Below, piece by piece: positions 1-8,613 of a DNA stretch of 64,000 nt. The notes under the pieces are model-generated. The model was not told where the DNA came from. It did no database searches and was given only the letters and a program-made list of their open reading frames with translations. Location: contig NZ_AUKC01000003.1 of the NCBI RefSeq assembly GCF_000424545.1, positions 157,943 to 221,942 of the forward strand, in the 5' to 3' direction. The stretch's first letter is position 1. Each line of letters opens with the position of its first letter. This stretch comes from Butyrivibrio sp. NC3005 (GTDB taxonomy: Bacteria > Bacillota > Clostridia > Lachnospirales > Lachnospiraceae). The position numbers and the translations under genes were made by a program.

Positions 1-720
1 TTTCTCCACTTCATACTGAGAAAAGCCAAAAAACTTGCTGAATTTTTCTTCACTTGCCATAGTGTATTCTAAAAACATGTTCAATTCTGAACCACTAGAG
101 TATTTGGCAATAGGCAATATCCCCGTCATATATGCCAGTTCTACGTATGCCTGATCCTTAAGCAAATTTTTCAAAAACAGTAAATATCGCTCACGATCAC
201 GTTCAGTTATAAAATTCATATGGAAGACTGCATCCCATTCGTCAAGAATAAATATAAACTGAGTCCCTGTTTCATCAAATATTTTTCGGAGATATTCTGT
301 TACTGTGCTTCCTTTTCTGCATTCCACACCACTAAATTCTCTTATCAAATCATCAATCAGTATACTCTTAATAGTTTCAATATAACAATCATAACTATCG
401 CACATATCATCCATTTTACTAAAGTCAATACTAATGACATGATGCTTATTTAAGTATTTTTTATAAACAAGACTATTTTCCACGTTACACTGTGAAAACA
501 GCTCATGAGAATCAAATGCACAGCAAAAGAAAGCAGACAACATATTTGCCGCTGCTGTTTTTCCAAATCTACGGGGTCTGGTAATACATATATAGTTTTC
601 AGTAGTCCCTATCCTGTCGCTTACTTCACATATAAGATTTGTTTTATCAACAAACCATTTACTATTCCTGATTTTTTTGTAAAGTACATATGAATCTCTA
701 GAATCCAAGTACAATCCCAT
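1..720 (-). CDS. AAA-ATPase-like domain protein (N-terminal part, runs off the window)
   Basis: The start codon is at 718-720 and 240 codons are visible before the window edge, so the C-terminus is missing. Residues 48-55 read RPRRFGKT, the Walker A variant of the AAA-ATPase_like family (PF09820), and a hydrophobic stretch ending LDEWD near residues 157-164 is a good Walker B. A WFVDKT motif near residue 22 is also typical. Family members usually carry a PD-(D/E)XK nuclease-like C-terminal domain, which would lie outside the window. They are abundant in Lachnospiraceae and Bacteroidetes, often in many copies, and their function is unknown. The gene at 1867-3528 is a paralogue. Confidence 0.85.
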   Translation of the reverse strand, partial: MGLYLDSRDSYVLYKKIRNSKWFVDKTNLICEVSDRIGTTENYICITRPRRFGKTAAANMLSAFFCCAFDSHELFSQCNVENSLVYKKYLNKHHVISIDFSKMDDMCDSYDCYIETIKSILIDDLIREFSGVECRKGSTVTEYLRKIFDETGTQFIFILDEWDAVFHMNFITERDRERYLLFLKNLLKDQAYVELAYMTGILPIAKYSSGSELNMFLEYTMASEEKFSKFFGFSQYEVEK

Positions 721-893
721 TGTTTATGCATACCTCCGCAAGTACATTTTAACCCATTCAATCATAAATCTTGATATTATTAATCACTTAATACAATCTC
801 TAGGCAAAAAGCTTGACTGTATTCCACATATCACTTTTCAAACCAATAGTATAATCCGCAAGTACTCTCTGCCAAGATCTATTAGGTACTTTT

Positions 894-1431
894 TTGAACG
901 TTTTCATTTATCAACTGTTCTTAAAGCATCAAATGCCAAGAAATCAAAAGGCGCATACACCGCTCCAGATAATGAGTTATGCATTTGCTTTGATGTTTAG
1001 GAACAAATCAATGTATATGGATATGATTCTTGGTAATAACGAATTATCTTTTGCCAAAGATACATACTATCGTTTCATGAAGAGTATCAGCATAAATTGG
1101 ATTCGTTTTACTACACTTCTTGCTGCCAACATATGATGCTTGCAGTAGAAAACCGTGAATCAGAAGATCCGAGGACTTTAGGTGAGCTATTTGCTTATTT
1201 ATGGATGAAGTTGCCGACGTCACATTTGCCTATGCTTTCAACATCATCATGGAAATTTTCTCGAATATGATGATTGAAGAATTTGACCTCAATGAAGAAA
1301 AAATATCTTCAATGATAGACAAGTTTGTTTCCGCACTTACACCTTCCATGCAGCGCCATCTTCAGGCGGCAAGATTGGTACTTAATTGCCAATTTCTATT
1401 GAATTTTCAAAGTTCAATCGCGGTTTTATAA
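894..1431 (+). pseudogene. IS4-family transposase remnant (C-terminal part)
   Basis: Two open stretches in different frames (894-1136 and about 1150-1390) together resemble the N-terminal and C-terminal parts of an IS4-like transposase. The first contains FAKDTYYRFM and NWIRFTTLLAAN, the second GELFAYL and VADVTFAYAF, which match the order of conserved segments in that family. The catalytic core between them is missing or scrambled, and a stop and frame change separate the pieces. This is a dead element. No terminal inverted repeats could be identified. Confidence 0.6.
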
Positions 1432-1752
1432 CTGCGAAGTTTCAGTTAGTAAAAAATGCTGACGTTTTGATATATTCCTAATTAAAATATTTAAAAAAGG
1501 AATTAGTAAATAGAAAACCAAAAAGCAAGCAGTAAAATTTTTATCAATCTCAGTTATGGGAATAAGCGCTTTAATAAAGGATAGCAACGTATATTTCTGA
1601 TATCCAGCAATAAAGAATATAGCCATGAATACATACTTATAAAAAAGCCATTCAAAGACTAACTTAGCAAACTTCTTAGCTGTGATATTGTGCTCACACA
1701 TGAAATAACCAGTTATCAAAACGAAGGAATTTATACCTATTTTCCCCCTGTT
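1426..1752 (-). pseudogene. Acyltransferase-3 (OafA/YrhL-like) fragment
   Basis: The reading frame from about 1752 down to 1426 gives INSFVLITGYFM near its start, the characteristic second-helix motif of membrane acyltransferase_3 enzymes. It is followed by hydrophobic helices and KALIPIT, also typical of the family. The first about 50 residues with the catalytic histidine and everything after about 110 residues are missing (intact members have 330-380 residues). It abuts an unrelated short frame (about 1741-1866) and the stop of the 1867-3528 gene. It looks like a leftover of a surface-polysaccharide O-acetyltransferase cut by the rearrangements that deposited the IS4 remnant. Confidence 0.6.
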
Positions 1753-1866
1753 TTTGCTACGTAATCTGATTTTCCAACAGATTCAGTATCCATGTCCAAT
1801 TCCTCTTTGAGATTTAAATAAAAGCCATATAAAATTCTATAAACCATTACCCAGTTCTGATAATTC

Positions 1867-3528
1867 CTATGCTTCTTTCCATTCAACAATATTACGCTTA
1901 TCCCTATTATAAGAAAACTCAACACCAATCTTATGAATGATCTGACCTTTCTCTTCCGCATTAACAAGATATTTATTTACATACTCTTTCTTTTCAATCT
2001 GTTCAAGCGCTTCCTCAACAGTTTTCTCGAACTTAAACTCAAAAATGTAAAGATGCTTACCAGCTTCCATTACTGCATCTATTCTGCCTATATTAGTTGC
2101 CTCTTCTACATCAATATCCATTCCACACAAAAAGAAGACCGTATACATAATAGACTGATAGTATTTCTCTTCTGCAATCTGAATAGAATATGGAATATTA
2201 GCAAAGACATTTTCCATATATTTTCTAATATCGTTGCTATTTCCTTCTCTAGCAGCACGCTTAATAAAATCGACTGTGGCTGAAAAGTCAGCAAGATCCT
2301 CATCTACAAATAGAGACACTATACTCTTTTGAAAAGAATCTCTAACTTCTTTATTAGGAAAATGCATTGGATAATACGAATCACTTAATCCATCCTCCGG
2401 AACATCACCAATTGTCATATATCCTGTCTGGTATAGCAGCTGCATAAATTTCTGTTTACCAATTTGTTTTCTGGATATATTATCTCTGATACCTTCTACG
2501 GAAAATGCAAACTCAGTAATATCAAATACGCTAAATGTATCTCTTGAAATAATAGGATTTCTGACATCATCAAGTGTAATATGTATTAACTGCATGGTCT
2601 TGGTTAATACTTTTGGTGTTCCAGTTTCAAACCAGTAATTTGAAAAAATACCTTCACTCCTAAAAAAAGAACCTATAGAAACAGGATTATAAACGCTTTC
2701 CTCCCTGGGAAAGAATCTAAAGCCATCGTACCATCTTTTCAAGGCCTCAAGAATACCTTTTCGATCTAGCAAAATTCGATTTTCATCATATATCCTTTTT
2801 TTTACCAATTCATCTATATATTCGCCAAAGTACATTTCAATTTCATCTGCAGTATATCCAAACATACAAGCGTACTTTTTATCCATACTGATGTCCGTCA
2901 GGCTATTAAGCTTACTAAAAATAGACAGTTTAGCAAACTTAATAACTCCGGTCATAAATACAAAACGCTCATATTGCTCATATCCCTTGATCATTTGGTA
3001 GAATGTTTCCATGAAGGTACGAAAGACTTCAGCTTCATCCTCATTTTCCAAATGCTCCATTATTGGCTTGTCATATTCATCAATAAGAACTACAACTCCC
3101 ACAGAATTCTTGCGATACAAGCCCTCTATGAGTTCGCCAAAAAGAAGGGCTGGGTCTTCGTTTTGAACTCTAACCCCATAGCTTTCAGCAATATTGTTAA
3201 GTGTCTGAACAAGCCAGGAAGATAATAAATCTATTCTTGTCAGATTTGCTCTTCCAAAATCCAAATGAATAATCGGGTACTCTTCCCAGTTATAATTGGT
3301 TTCTTTATATATATAGCAATCTTTGAATAATTCTTTTTGACCTCTAAATATAGCCTCTATGGTAGATATAGTAAGACTCTTACCAAATCTTCTGGGGCGA
3401 GCGCAGAAAAACTGCCCCTTGGCAGCCGTGACTATATCGTACAGATATTTCGTCTTATCAATATATATGCAATTATTTTCAATTAAATCTTTAAACGAAT
3501 AAATTGAGGTTGATATTTCTTTGCTCAT
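1867..3528 (-). CDS. AAA-ATPase-like protein with C-terminal PD-(D/E)XK nuclease-like domain
   Basis: This intact 553-residue protein has YIDKT at 22-26, the Walker A variant RPRRFGKS at 44-51 and Walker B VVLIDEYDKP near 147-156, which defines the AAA-ATPase_like family (PF09820). The C-terminal 90 residues contain DAVMEAG followed by YIFEFKF, the D...ExK signature of the PDDEXK_9 domain (PF08011). The start is supported by GGGGAAA 8 bases upstream of ATG. The role of the family is not established; transposition-linked or defence roles have been suggested. It lies alone between a repeat element and acyltransferase debris. The partial gene at 1-720 belongs to the same family. Confidence 0.88.
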   Translation of the reverse strand: MSKEISTSIYSFKDLIENNCIYIDKTKYLYDIVTAAKGQFFCARPRRFGKSLTISTIEAIFRGQKELFKDCYIYKETNYNWEEYPIIHLDFGRANLTRIDLLSSWLVQTLNNIAESYGVRVQNEDPALLFGELIEGLYRKNSVGVVVLIDEYDKPIMEHLENEDEAEVFRTFMETFYQMIKGYEQYERFVFMTGVIKFAKLSIFSKLNSLTDISMDKKYACMFGYTADEIEMYFGEYIDELVKKRIYDENRILLDRKGILEALKRWYDGFRFFPREESVYNPVSIGSFFRSEGIFSNYWFETGTPKVLTKTMQLIHITLDDVRNPIISRDTFSVFDITEFAFSVEGIRDNISRKQIGKQKFMQLLYQTGYMTIGDVPEDGLSDSYYPMHFPNKEVRDSFQKSIVSLFVDEDLADFSATVDFIKRAAREGNSNDIRKYMENVFANIPYSIQIAEEKYYQSIMYTVFFLCGMDIDVEEATNIGRIDAVMEAGKHLYIFEFKFEKTVEEALEQIEKKEYVNKYLVNAEEKGQIIHKIGVEFSYNRDKRNIVEWKEA

Positions 3529-3727
3529 AGTTCATTTCCCCTAATATGCAAAACAAAACACTTTACTACTAATCCTCAAGTTTCTTGCACGGGTTCTCCA
3601 GAATATCTGATCAACTAACGCCTATGCAATCAAACTAGCGTATTTAAGTGAATTAGTATTATTATTTATGCGTATGTGTTTAGTATACGCTTAGCACAAA
3701 TTCCCCGCAACTATCACAAATGCATAG

Positions 3728-3897
3728 TTTTTTGTCACTTCGTTCCAAAAACTAAGCAAACAAGCCATTTTAAGACGACTTCGTCGTGGGCTTGTTTGCC
3801 ACTTGAATCATATTCTCACGAAATCCGCAGAAAATGCGGATTTCTGAATCGAAGTCACAAGAATATATAACTTCTTGTCACTTTGTTCCAAAAGTCA
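3728..3897 (-). repeat. Hairpin-rich repeat element A, copy 1
   Basis: This stretch in the 448-bp gap 3529-3976 is built of stem-loops: GCAAACAAGCC (3756-3766) pairs with 3789-3799, with the inner hairpin ACGAC/GTCGT (3775-3787), and AAATCCGCA (3821-3829) pairs with TGCGGATTT (3835-3843). It is bounded by related motifs GTCACTTCGTTCC (from 3734) and GTCACTTTGTTCC (from 3877). A second copy lies on the other strand at 41263-41399, with changed stem sequences but preserved pairing. Short open frames inside it are artefacts of the repeat. I see nothing convincing in 3529-3719 or 3898-3976. Confidence 0.75.
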
Positions 3898-3976
3898 TGC
3901 AAATGGAGCGTAGGTGGAATTTACCTCTTCACTGAAATTATAATTCAAATTATTGCGCCTGGCACCTAGATTCTTG

Positions 3977-5450
3977 CTACTCCACCCCTTCCAACATTTC
4001 TTCAACAGAATCATATACAAAAATGTAATAGTACCCATTTTCAAAAACCATTTTTCCGTTTTTGAGTAATGGACACGTATCAAAACCACGATCATCAACT
4101 TTATTATAAAAAATAAATGTTTTGCCAATAGGTAAGCTCTCTGCATGTTCTAAAAGCTGAAGCCATTCAAGTATTTCTAAATTATTCTTTCCATCCAAGC
4201 TCCATCCTATATCCCACATTTCTATCTGGCCATTAGATAGCTCTGTTAAAACATTGCACTGCCAAAAGGAGCCAAAACCCTGATAATACTCATTTTCAAG
4301 CAGGTATTCAACCGCCTGTTTTTGTGAATAGGAGGAGTGCCAAGCATACTTGGGTTGTGTTTGTTCTCCCTCTACAGATGCCTTTGAGCAAATGCAGACA
4401 GCCGCTGCAATAACAGCTACAATTATCTTTTTTATTGCAACATAATTCCATTCTTCGCTTTCGATCTCTATTACCACCATCGAAATAGCAAATGGTATTA
4501 GAGTCAAAAAAACTGTGGACAGTAGTAATCCAGAAAATAAAACATCAATAAATGAACCCAAAGCGCAGAATGGTAATATGCCACCAACGTCTGTTTATCA
4601 GAATCGAGTTTTTTAAATACAAAAGAAGACGAATAGAGCAGAAGAAAACAATAATTCCAAAAAGGATGCCCACAACAGAAGCAATTCCAATAAAATTAAA
4701 AATGTTAGCTCCTGGTTGATAACCAAAATAACAAAAATAATCTCTCAATAAGTCTTCTATAGATCTTGGAAATTCAGAATAGCAAGAAATAAAATCAAAT
4801 GTACAAAAATGATAATTCTTAGTTAATACCATTTCATTAAATATCATCCCAGCTCCGCCCAAAATCAGCATCAACATTGAGAGATACAGCTTTTTTAAGG
4901 ATTTTTTCTCTTTATCAAAAAAGACCAATATCAAGCACGTAAGAACTAGTGGGACAAATACTGAATAAATCAAGCGAATTCCGTTCAATCCACACAAAAA
5001 AGATACTAAAAGACACAACATTATTTGGAGCTTAAAAGTTCCTTTTGTTTCTATTTTCTTATAACAGGATATAAACAATGAAATCAGTATCATTGCCAAT
5101 ATAATATGAGATAAGTAATATAGCCCCCAAATAGCATAGAAATAGTACTCTCTTCCAAATGGCCAAGCCATAATACCAGCTCCAAATGCAGCGTATTCTC
5201 TTCTACATCCTGCCATTATAAGAAAAATGTAACTGATCAGAACAGTTACCATTATCATCAGTAATCCACCAATAATCCTAGCTCTATGCCAATTGTCAGG
5301 ATAAAACAATAATCCTATTCTAAGAAACCATTGCTGGCAAAATACTCTCAATTCTGTAGAATAATACCATGTTTTAGAAATAATGCTTCCATTCTCGTTT
5401 AAATCTTTAGCCAGCATCATTTCGGAAGCCATATCTGAATCATCCGGACA
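3977..5450 (-). pseudogene. Polytopic membrane protein (GT-C-like), 5'-truncated and frameshifted
   Basis: Two frames (5450-4545 and 4561-3977) form one protein of about 490 residues. The first begins with DSDMASEMMLAKDLNENG and later WYYSTELRV, a segment found after the first helix of a family of Firmicute membrane glycosyltransferase-like proteins, so the true N-terminus is missing. It continues through about eight hydrophobic helices. The second carries the last helices and a soluble C-terminal tail rich in aromatic residues. The frame breaks at a short C run (4557-4559, GGG in the coding sense); with one G fewer the reading joins smoothly as ILRFGSFIDVLF. The upstream end is cut near 5460, next to IS debris. 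Confidence 0.6.
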
Positions 5451-5473
5451 AATGACATCTCATAATGATCTTC

Positions 5474-5499
5474 TTAGAATGTAATTAATTACATTCTAA
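5474..5499. repeat. Perfect 26-bp palindrome
   Basis: The 13-base half site TTAGAATGTAATT is followed directly by its exact reverse complement, with no loop. It ends one base before GGAGGG, the ribosome binding site of the small HTH reading frame at 5512. It could be an operator for that protein, an insertion-sequence end or a recombination scar. Confidence 0.8.
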
Positions 5500-5511
5500 G
5501 GAGGGTATGAA

Positions 5512-5682
5512 ATGAGGTGTCTTGAACCAATGAAAATCACTGAAATCCTTCGTCTGCGGGAAATGGAGCTTAACCTTCGCGACATAGCAGCGGCAGTTGA
5601 ATGTTCCAAAACAACCGTTGGCGAAATCTTAAACAGGTGTAAGGAGTGTGGGCTCACATATGATGAAGCACTGCCAGATTAA
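5512..5682 (+). pseudogene. IS21 IstA-like helix-turn-helix fragment (56 aa)
   Basis: An ATG preceded by GGAGGG opens a 56-residue frame. The segment MKITEILRLREMELNLR then DIAAAVECSKTTVGEIL is a resolvase/IstA-type helix-turn-helix, as found at the N-terminus of IS21-family transposase IstA (normally about 400-500 residues). The reading stops at 5682, and what follows is unrelated to IstA. It is either a truncated transposase or a domesticated small DNA-binding protein; the good ribosome binding site and preceding palindrome leave the second option open. Confidence 0.6.
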
Positions 5683-5690
5683 ATAATCTG

Positions 5691-5888
5691 AGCTCCTATT
5701 ATTACGTAGATCACCTCCTTACAGAGCTACCAAAGCTCCGTGACGAGAATGGAAATATAGATACGGCATGTCTGGATCATTTATACCATAGTCCAAGACA
5801 TTACCTGATAACTGCCGTAAACCACGCCGCAAATAAACTGCGGCGTTTATTTTACAGGTGGGCGGATTATTTGACGCTTACGCTTTAA
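5691..5888 (+). pseudogene. IS66 TnpC-like C-terminal remnant
   Basis: The frame from 5691 reads YYYVDHLLTELPKLRDENG with no start codon of its own. This resembles the YxxFLLxxLP region just before the end of IS66-family transposases. The rest, up to the stop at 5886-5888, is not conserved, and it overlaps a terminator-like hairpin. Assignment rests on one short motif, so it is tentative. Confidence 0.35.
5824..5853 (+). terminator. Rho-independent terminator
   Basis: The stem ACGCCGC (5824-5830) pairs perfectly with GCGGCGT (5840-5846) around a 9-base loop and is followed by TTATTTT. It would end transcription coming from the IS remnants on the plus strand. Confidence 0.7.
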
Positions 5889-5918
5889 CTAAATTTTAAA
5901 ATCCCGTATCCTATTTTA

Positions 5919-5965
5919 GTCAAGAAGGATCCCAGAAATACAAGCTTTCTAGAATCCTTCTTGAC
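5919..5965. repeat. 12-bp perfect inverted repeat with TTGACTAA repeats beside it
   Basis: GTCAAGAAGGAT (5919-5930) pairs with ATCCTTCTTGAC (5954-5965). To the right, TTGACTAA recurs three times (about 5983, 5993 and 6014) before the stop of the small membrane protein gene. For leftward transcripts from the Kiwa-like pair this hairpin could slow or end transcription, but there is no long U run. Confidence 0.6.
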
Positions 5966-6027
5966 TTCATAACCGTTTTTCTTTGACTAATTCCTTGACT
6001 AAAAACTGACTTTCTTGACTAAATCTA

Positions 6028-6273
6028 CTAGATCTTGCTTTCTTTCGCATCTTGTATTGTCAGCGTGTACTTCTCATCATCTGATACAAAAAATTTTCCA
6101 AAGAGTATAATCGCTGAAATCAGTAGTCCCAAAAGGATTCCTGTGATACCGATTATCTCCATCCATTTGTCGTCGCCACCATCCACCAGACTCTTGATAT
6201 CAACGAATATAACGGTAATCCACAACGGCAAAAACGACAGGAAGTACATGCTAAAAGAAATAAAAACCGACAT
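6028..6273 (-). CDS. Small two-helix membrane protein, partner of the DUF4868 protein
   Basis: This 81-residue protein has a strong ribosome binding site (AAGGAGAT) and starts 21 bases after the DUF4868 gene, so the two are almost certainly co-transcribed. Residues 4-26 (phenylalanine- and leucine-rich, ending ITVIFVD) and about 43-66 (GITGILLGLLISAIILFG) are clear membrane segments, separated by a short charged loop DGGDDKW; the tail is short and charged. In Kiwa systems the membrane partner KwaA has about four helices and is larger. This protein could be a reduced analogue, but I see no sequence motif proving that. Confidence 0.7.
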   Translation of the reverse strand: MSVFISFSMYFLSFLPLWITVIFVDIKSLVDGGDDKWMEIIGITGILLGLLISAIILFGKFFVSDDEKYTLTIQDAKESKI

Positions 6274-6294
6274 TTCCTATCTCCTTCTGCTTAC

Positions 6295-7221
6295 CTAGTC
6301 TTTCGATTCGTCAACCTCCACCGGAACTTCTTCCAGGACATCCCACATAGCTTTACCGCAAAGAACCTTTACAAGATTTTCGGCATCAACCTTCTGTGAT
6401 GTGTCAAACCGCTTATCTTCCGTCAACGGAATCTTGAAGTATTTTGCAGCTTTCTCTCGATTTTTCTTTTTTGTTAAAAGCTGTAGCTTTGATTTACTGA
6501 AAGCTGCAAAACGTCTTGGATTTTGTCCTGAAGAAGCAGTGCTACGAAACATATCTGGATCAGAAATAATTTTCATCTCTTCTATCTCATCAATAGCTTC
6601 ACTGCACTTAAGTTTATAGGCGCGTTCCATATTGAACAGTGTTTCTCCAGACATGTCCAAGAAATAAACTGTCCGGTCATATATGATGACATTCATGGAA
6701 GTACGAAGGTTTAAAACCTTATCAGGAATTTCCCAAAACTTGCCTTTATCATGCCAAAACCGATTCTTTAACGTTGTTATCGGTGTATTCATCGATATCA
6801 ATTTAATCTGATGTTCTTCACCGTTGCACCTCATGTTCCCGCAAAGGACATATGCCTGAGCTTTCAAACTGAGCGGATCTGCTTCCGTGTCGGAATCTGC
6901 TATTCCTTGGAGGAGTGCATCCAAATCAATTTCTATATCGGGATTATCTTCACTGATCCTATAAATTGTTGTGGAATTGCAAGTACCGTCGTACTCACGA
7001 ACATCCACATACTTATTCAAATTATTCTTCTCTTCGCCAGTATAGCCGGATGAAATGTCTTGAATTAGAACACTCAGTCTTTCAGAAGGTTCTAATTCAA
7101 TTCTTCTACAATTATATGTCGTACCATGACGTTTTGAATGAGCAAAGCTGAGTAAATGTGCATGCCATTCCTTACAATCAGGCAATGCGCTAAAAATCTC
7201 CTTTACCAAATCTAATGACAT
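6295..7221 (-). CDS. DUF4868 domain protein, KwaB-like (Kiwa anti-phage system)
   Basis: This 308-residue cytoplasmic protein has no membrane segment. The region about 150-215 contains FWEIPDKVLNLRTSMNVII then YDRTVYFLDMSGETLFNMERAY, which resembles the core of DUF4868: an 'xxLRFxxxFDxIIxxxxVYILN' strand pattern followed by the helix that begins with the LF/FEKIF-like segment. KwaB of the Kiwa system is a DUF4868 protein of about 315 residues, so the length fits. The start is backed by AGGAGAG 7-8 bases upstream. The gene is first in a two-gene unit with a small membrane protein and sits among IS debris, a typical defence-gene setting. The family match is from memory of its pattern. Confidence 0.65.
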   Translation of the reverse strand: MSLDLVKEIFSALPDCKEWHAHLLSFAHSKRHGTTYNCRRIELEPSERLSVLIQDISSGYTGEEKNNLNKYVDVREYDGTCNSTTIYRISEDNPDIEIDLDALLQGIADSDTEADPLSLKAQAYVLCGNMRCNGEEHQIKLISMNTPITTLKNRFWHDKGKFWEIPDKVLNLRTSMNVIIYDRTVYFLDMSGETLFNMERAYKLKCSEAIDEIEEMKIISDPDMFRSTASSGQNPRRFAAFSKSKLQLLTKKKNREKAAKYFKIPLTEDKRFDTSQKVDAENLVKVLCGKAMWDVLEEVPVEVDESKD

Positions 7222-7270
7222 AAACTCATCTCTCCTTTACGTAGTAGTGTCTATTCTATGTTGGCCAAGC

Positions 7271-7381
7271 TTACCCCAGCTTCTCCTTAAGATCCGCCTC
7301 AAACTGCTGTATTTCAACCAAGCATTCGTCCAAGCCAGCAAAGATCTCTTCTTTTGACAGTTTCTCTCCAAATGTGATCGT
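7271..7381 (-). pseudogene. Short C-terminal remnant of an unrecognised protein
   Basis: A 36-codon open stretch between two stops reads TITFGEKLSKEEIFAGLDEC and ends EADLKEKLG. It has no start codon and looks like the acidic, helical tail of a larger protein, perhaps a DNA methylase subunit or similar, cut by rearrangement. No family can be assigned. Confidence 0.3.
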
Positions 7382-7518
7382 CTAGGTCCTAAACAGTTAA
7401 GAAAATACCCTTCAATTCCGAAAGGCTATTAATCACAGCCATACTACAACAATCCATATCCTCTGGAATAAAGATACGACACTCTGGCACCAATCGCCTT
7501 GTTATTAAGTTTGCCGAT

Positions 7519-7805
7519 CTATTGCATATAAATGCCAGCACTATAAATATTCTCATCATCTACACGCCATACTAGCAGATAATTGTTTTCATCTAAGAAC
7601 CTAATAATAAAATCATCAGTATATCCAGGGTCAATTACTATTATCTTGGGCATTTCCTCATAAAGCGCCTCAAAGTACTCATCCATTATAATAGGCATAA
7701 CCTGACCAATCGGGAACTGATAAGAATATCTTGTTGCATGTTCTCTCTTACTTAATACATATATTATATCCCAGTTTCCATATACTGTTGTAGACCTTTC
7801 TCGTT
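7519..7805 (-). pseudogene. C-terminal remnant of a membrane glycosyltransferase-like protein
   Basis: The minus-strand frame reads VYGNWDIIYVLSKREHATRY, then SYQFPIGQVMPIIMDEYFEA, then a segment with IIVIDPGY and ends at a TAG at 7519-7521. This pattern (SKREHATRYSYQFP followed by a PKxIVxDPG strand) is the soluble C-terminal tail of Firmicute polytopic GT-C-like proteins. All membrane segments are missing and a stop lies just upstream near 7806. Between this and 7382 another orphan stretch ends at about 7397 with no recognisable family. The whole 7222-7865 interval is gene debris. Confidence 0.5.
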
Positions 7806-7865
7806 AGCATAATATGTTGTGGTCAAGCTTTTTTGTAACGGCGTAGCCTAATAGCCGCCACAAGG

Positions 7866-8160
7866 CTATAGAACCTCGTAGCGCGCCTCAAAAGGCGTTT
7901 TATAATTGTTATAAGAATGCGGGCGAGAATGGTTGTATTCAACGTACGCATAGTCTTCTACGGCGTTGTAGAGTTCTTCTTCCGCATGATAGTAGTGATG
8001 GTTGATTAGGTCATTTTTTAATGTATTGAAATACCGCTCCATCGGTGCGTTATCATAAGGATAGCCCGCTTTGCTCATGCTTTGAGATATTCCAAGGTGC
8101 TCACAAAACTCGGTAAAATCTTTCGATGTAAACTGACTACCTTGATCCGAATTATCCCGA
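7866..8160 (-). pseudogene. IS3-family transposase (OrfB) C-terminal fragment
   Basis: The frame reads DNSDQGSQFTS, MSKAGYPYDNAPMERYFNTL and ends with YNHSRPHSYN plus KTPFEARYE. These are the second catalytic aspartate (SDQG), the third acidic residue (E of PMERYF) and the classic IS3/IS150 C-terminus. The N-terminal half, including the first catalytic aspartate and OrfA, is absent. The break is precisely at the SDQG segment, where an oppositely oriented IS3 fragment begins, sharing an imperfect inverted repeat (8140-8155 with 8168-8183). Confidence 0.85.
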
Positions 8161-8162
8161 AT

Positions 8163-8540
8163 TCGGCATAATTCGGACCAAGGCTGTCATTATACAAGTA
8201 TTAGTTTTACCAAGCTGGTTAAAGACAAGGGGCTTAGGCAATCGATGTCTAGGAAGGCCAATTGTTGGGATAATGCTCCACAGGAAAGTTTCTTTGGGCA
8301 CATGAAAGATGAGATAGATCTGTCGGAATGTCAAAAATATAGAGAAGTGAAAGCAATCATAGATGATTGGATGGACTACTATAACAACGAAAGATATCAG
8401 TGGCAGTTAGCAAAGTTATCTCCAAATGAATATTACAATTACATTACCACAGGAGTGTATCCTCTTGGGAATGTTTGATATATATAATATGTGCTGTAAA
8501 TATATATATACCTATAGCTTAATTTGTACTTGACATGGGG
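8163..8540 (+). pseudogene. Second IS3-family transposase C-terminal fragment, inverted relative to the first
   Basis: Beginning HNSDQGCHYTS at 8167, the frame continues with MSRKANCWDNAPQESFFGHM and ends at 8478, again covering the second catalytic D and the E of the DDE triad (QESFFGHMKDE). It belongs to a different IS3 subgroup from the fragment to its left. About 45 bases after the stop, TGTACTTGACATGGGGTACA (8525-8544) looks like the IS right-end repeat. The N-terminal half is missing. An AT-rich hairpin, CTCTAAAAA/TTTTTAGAG, follows at 8559-8594. Confidence 0.8.
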
Positions 8541-8613
8541 TACACTTTAGTTAGCCTTCTCTAAAAAACTACTAGTTTTTTCGTCTTTTTAGAGTTTCTC
8601 ATATTAATGCTAA

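Noticed and set aside
3676..3870. Small ORF in the 3.7-kb gap
   Set aside because: It is the translation of hairpin element A; the other copy of the element does not preserve the reading frame.
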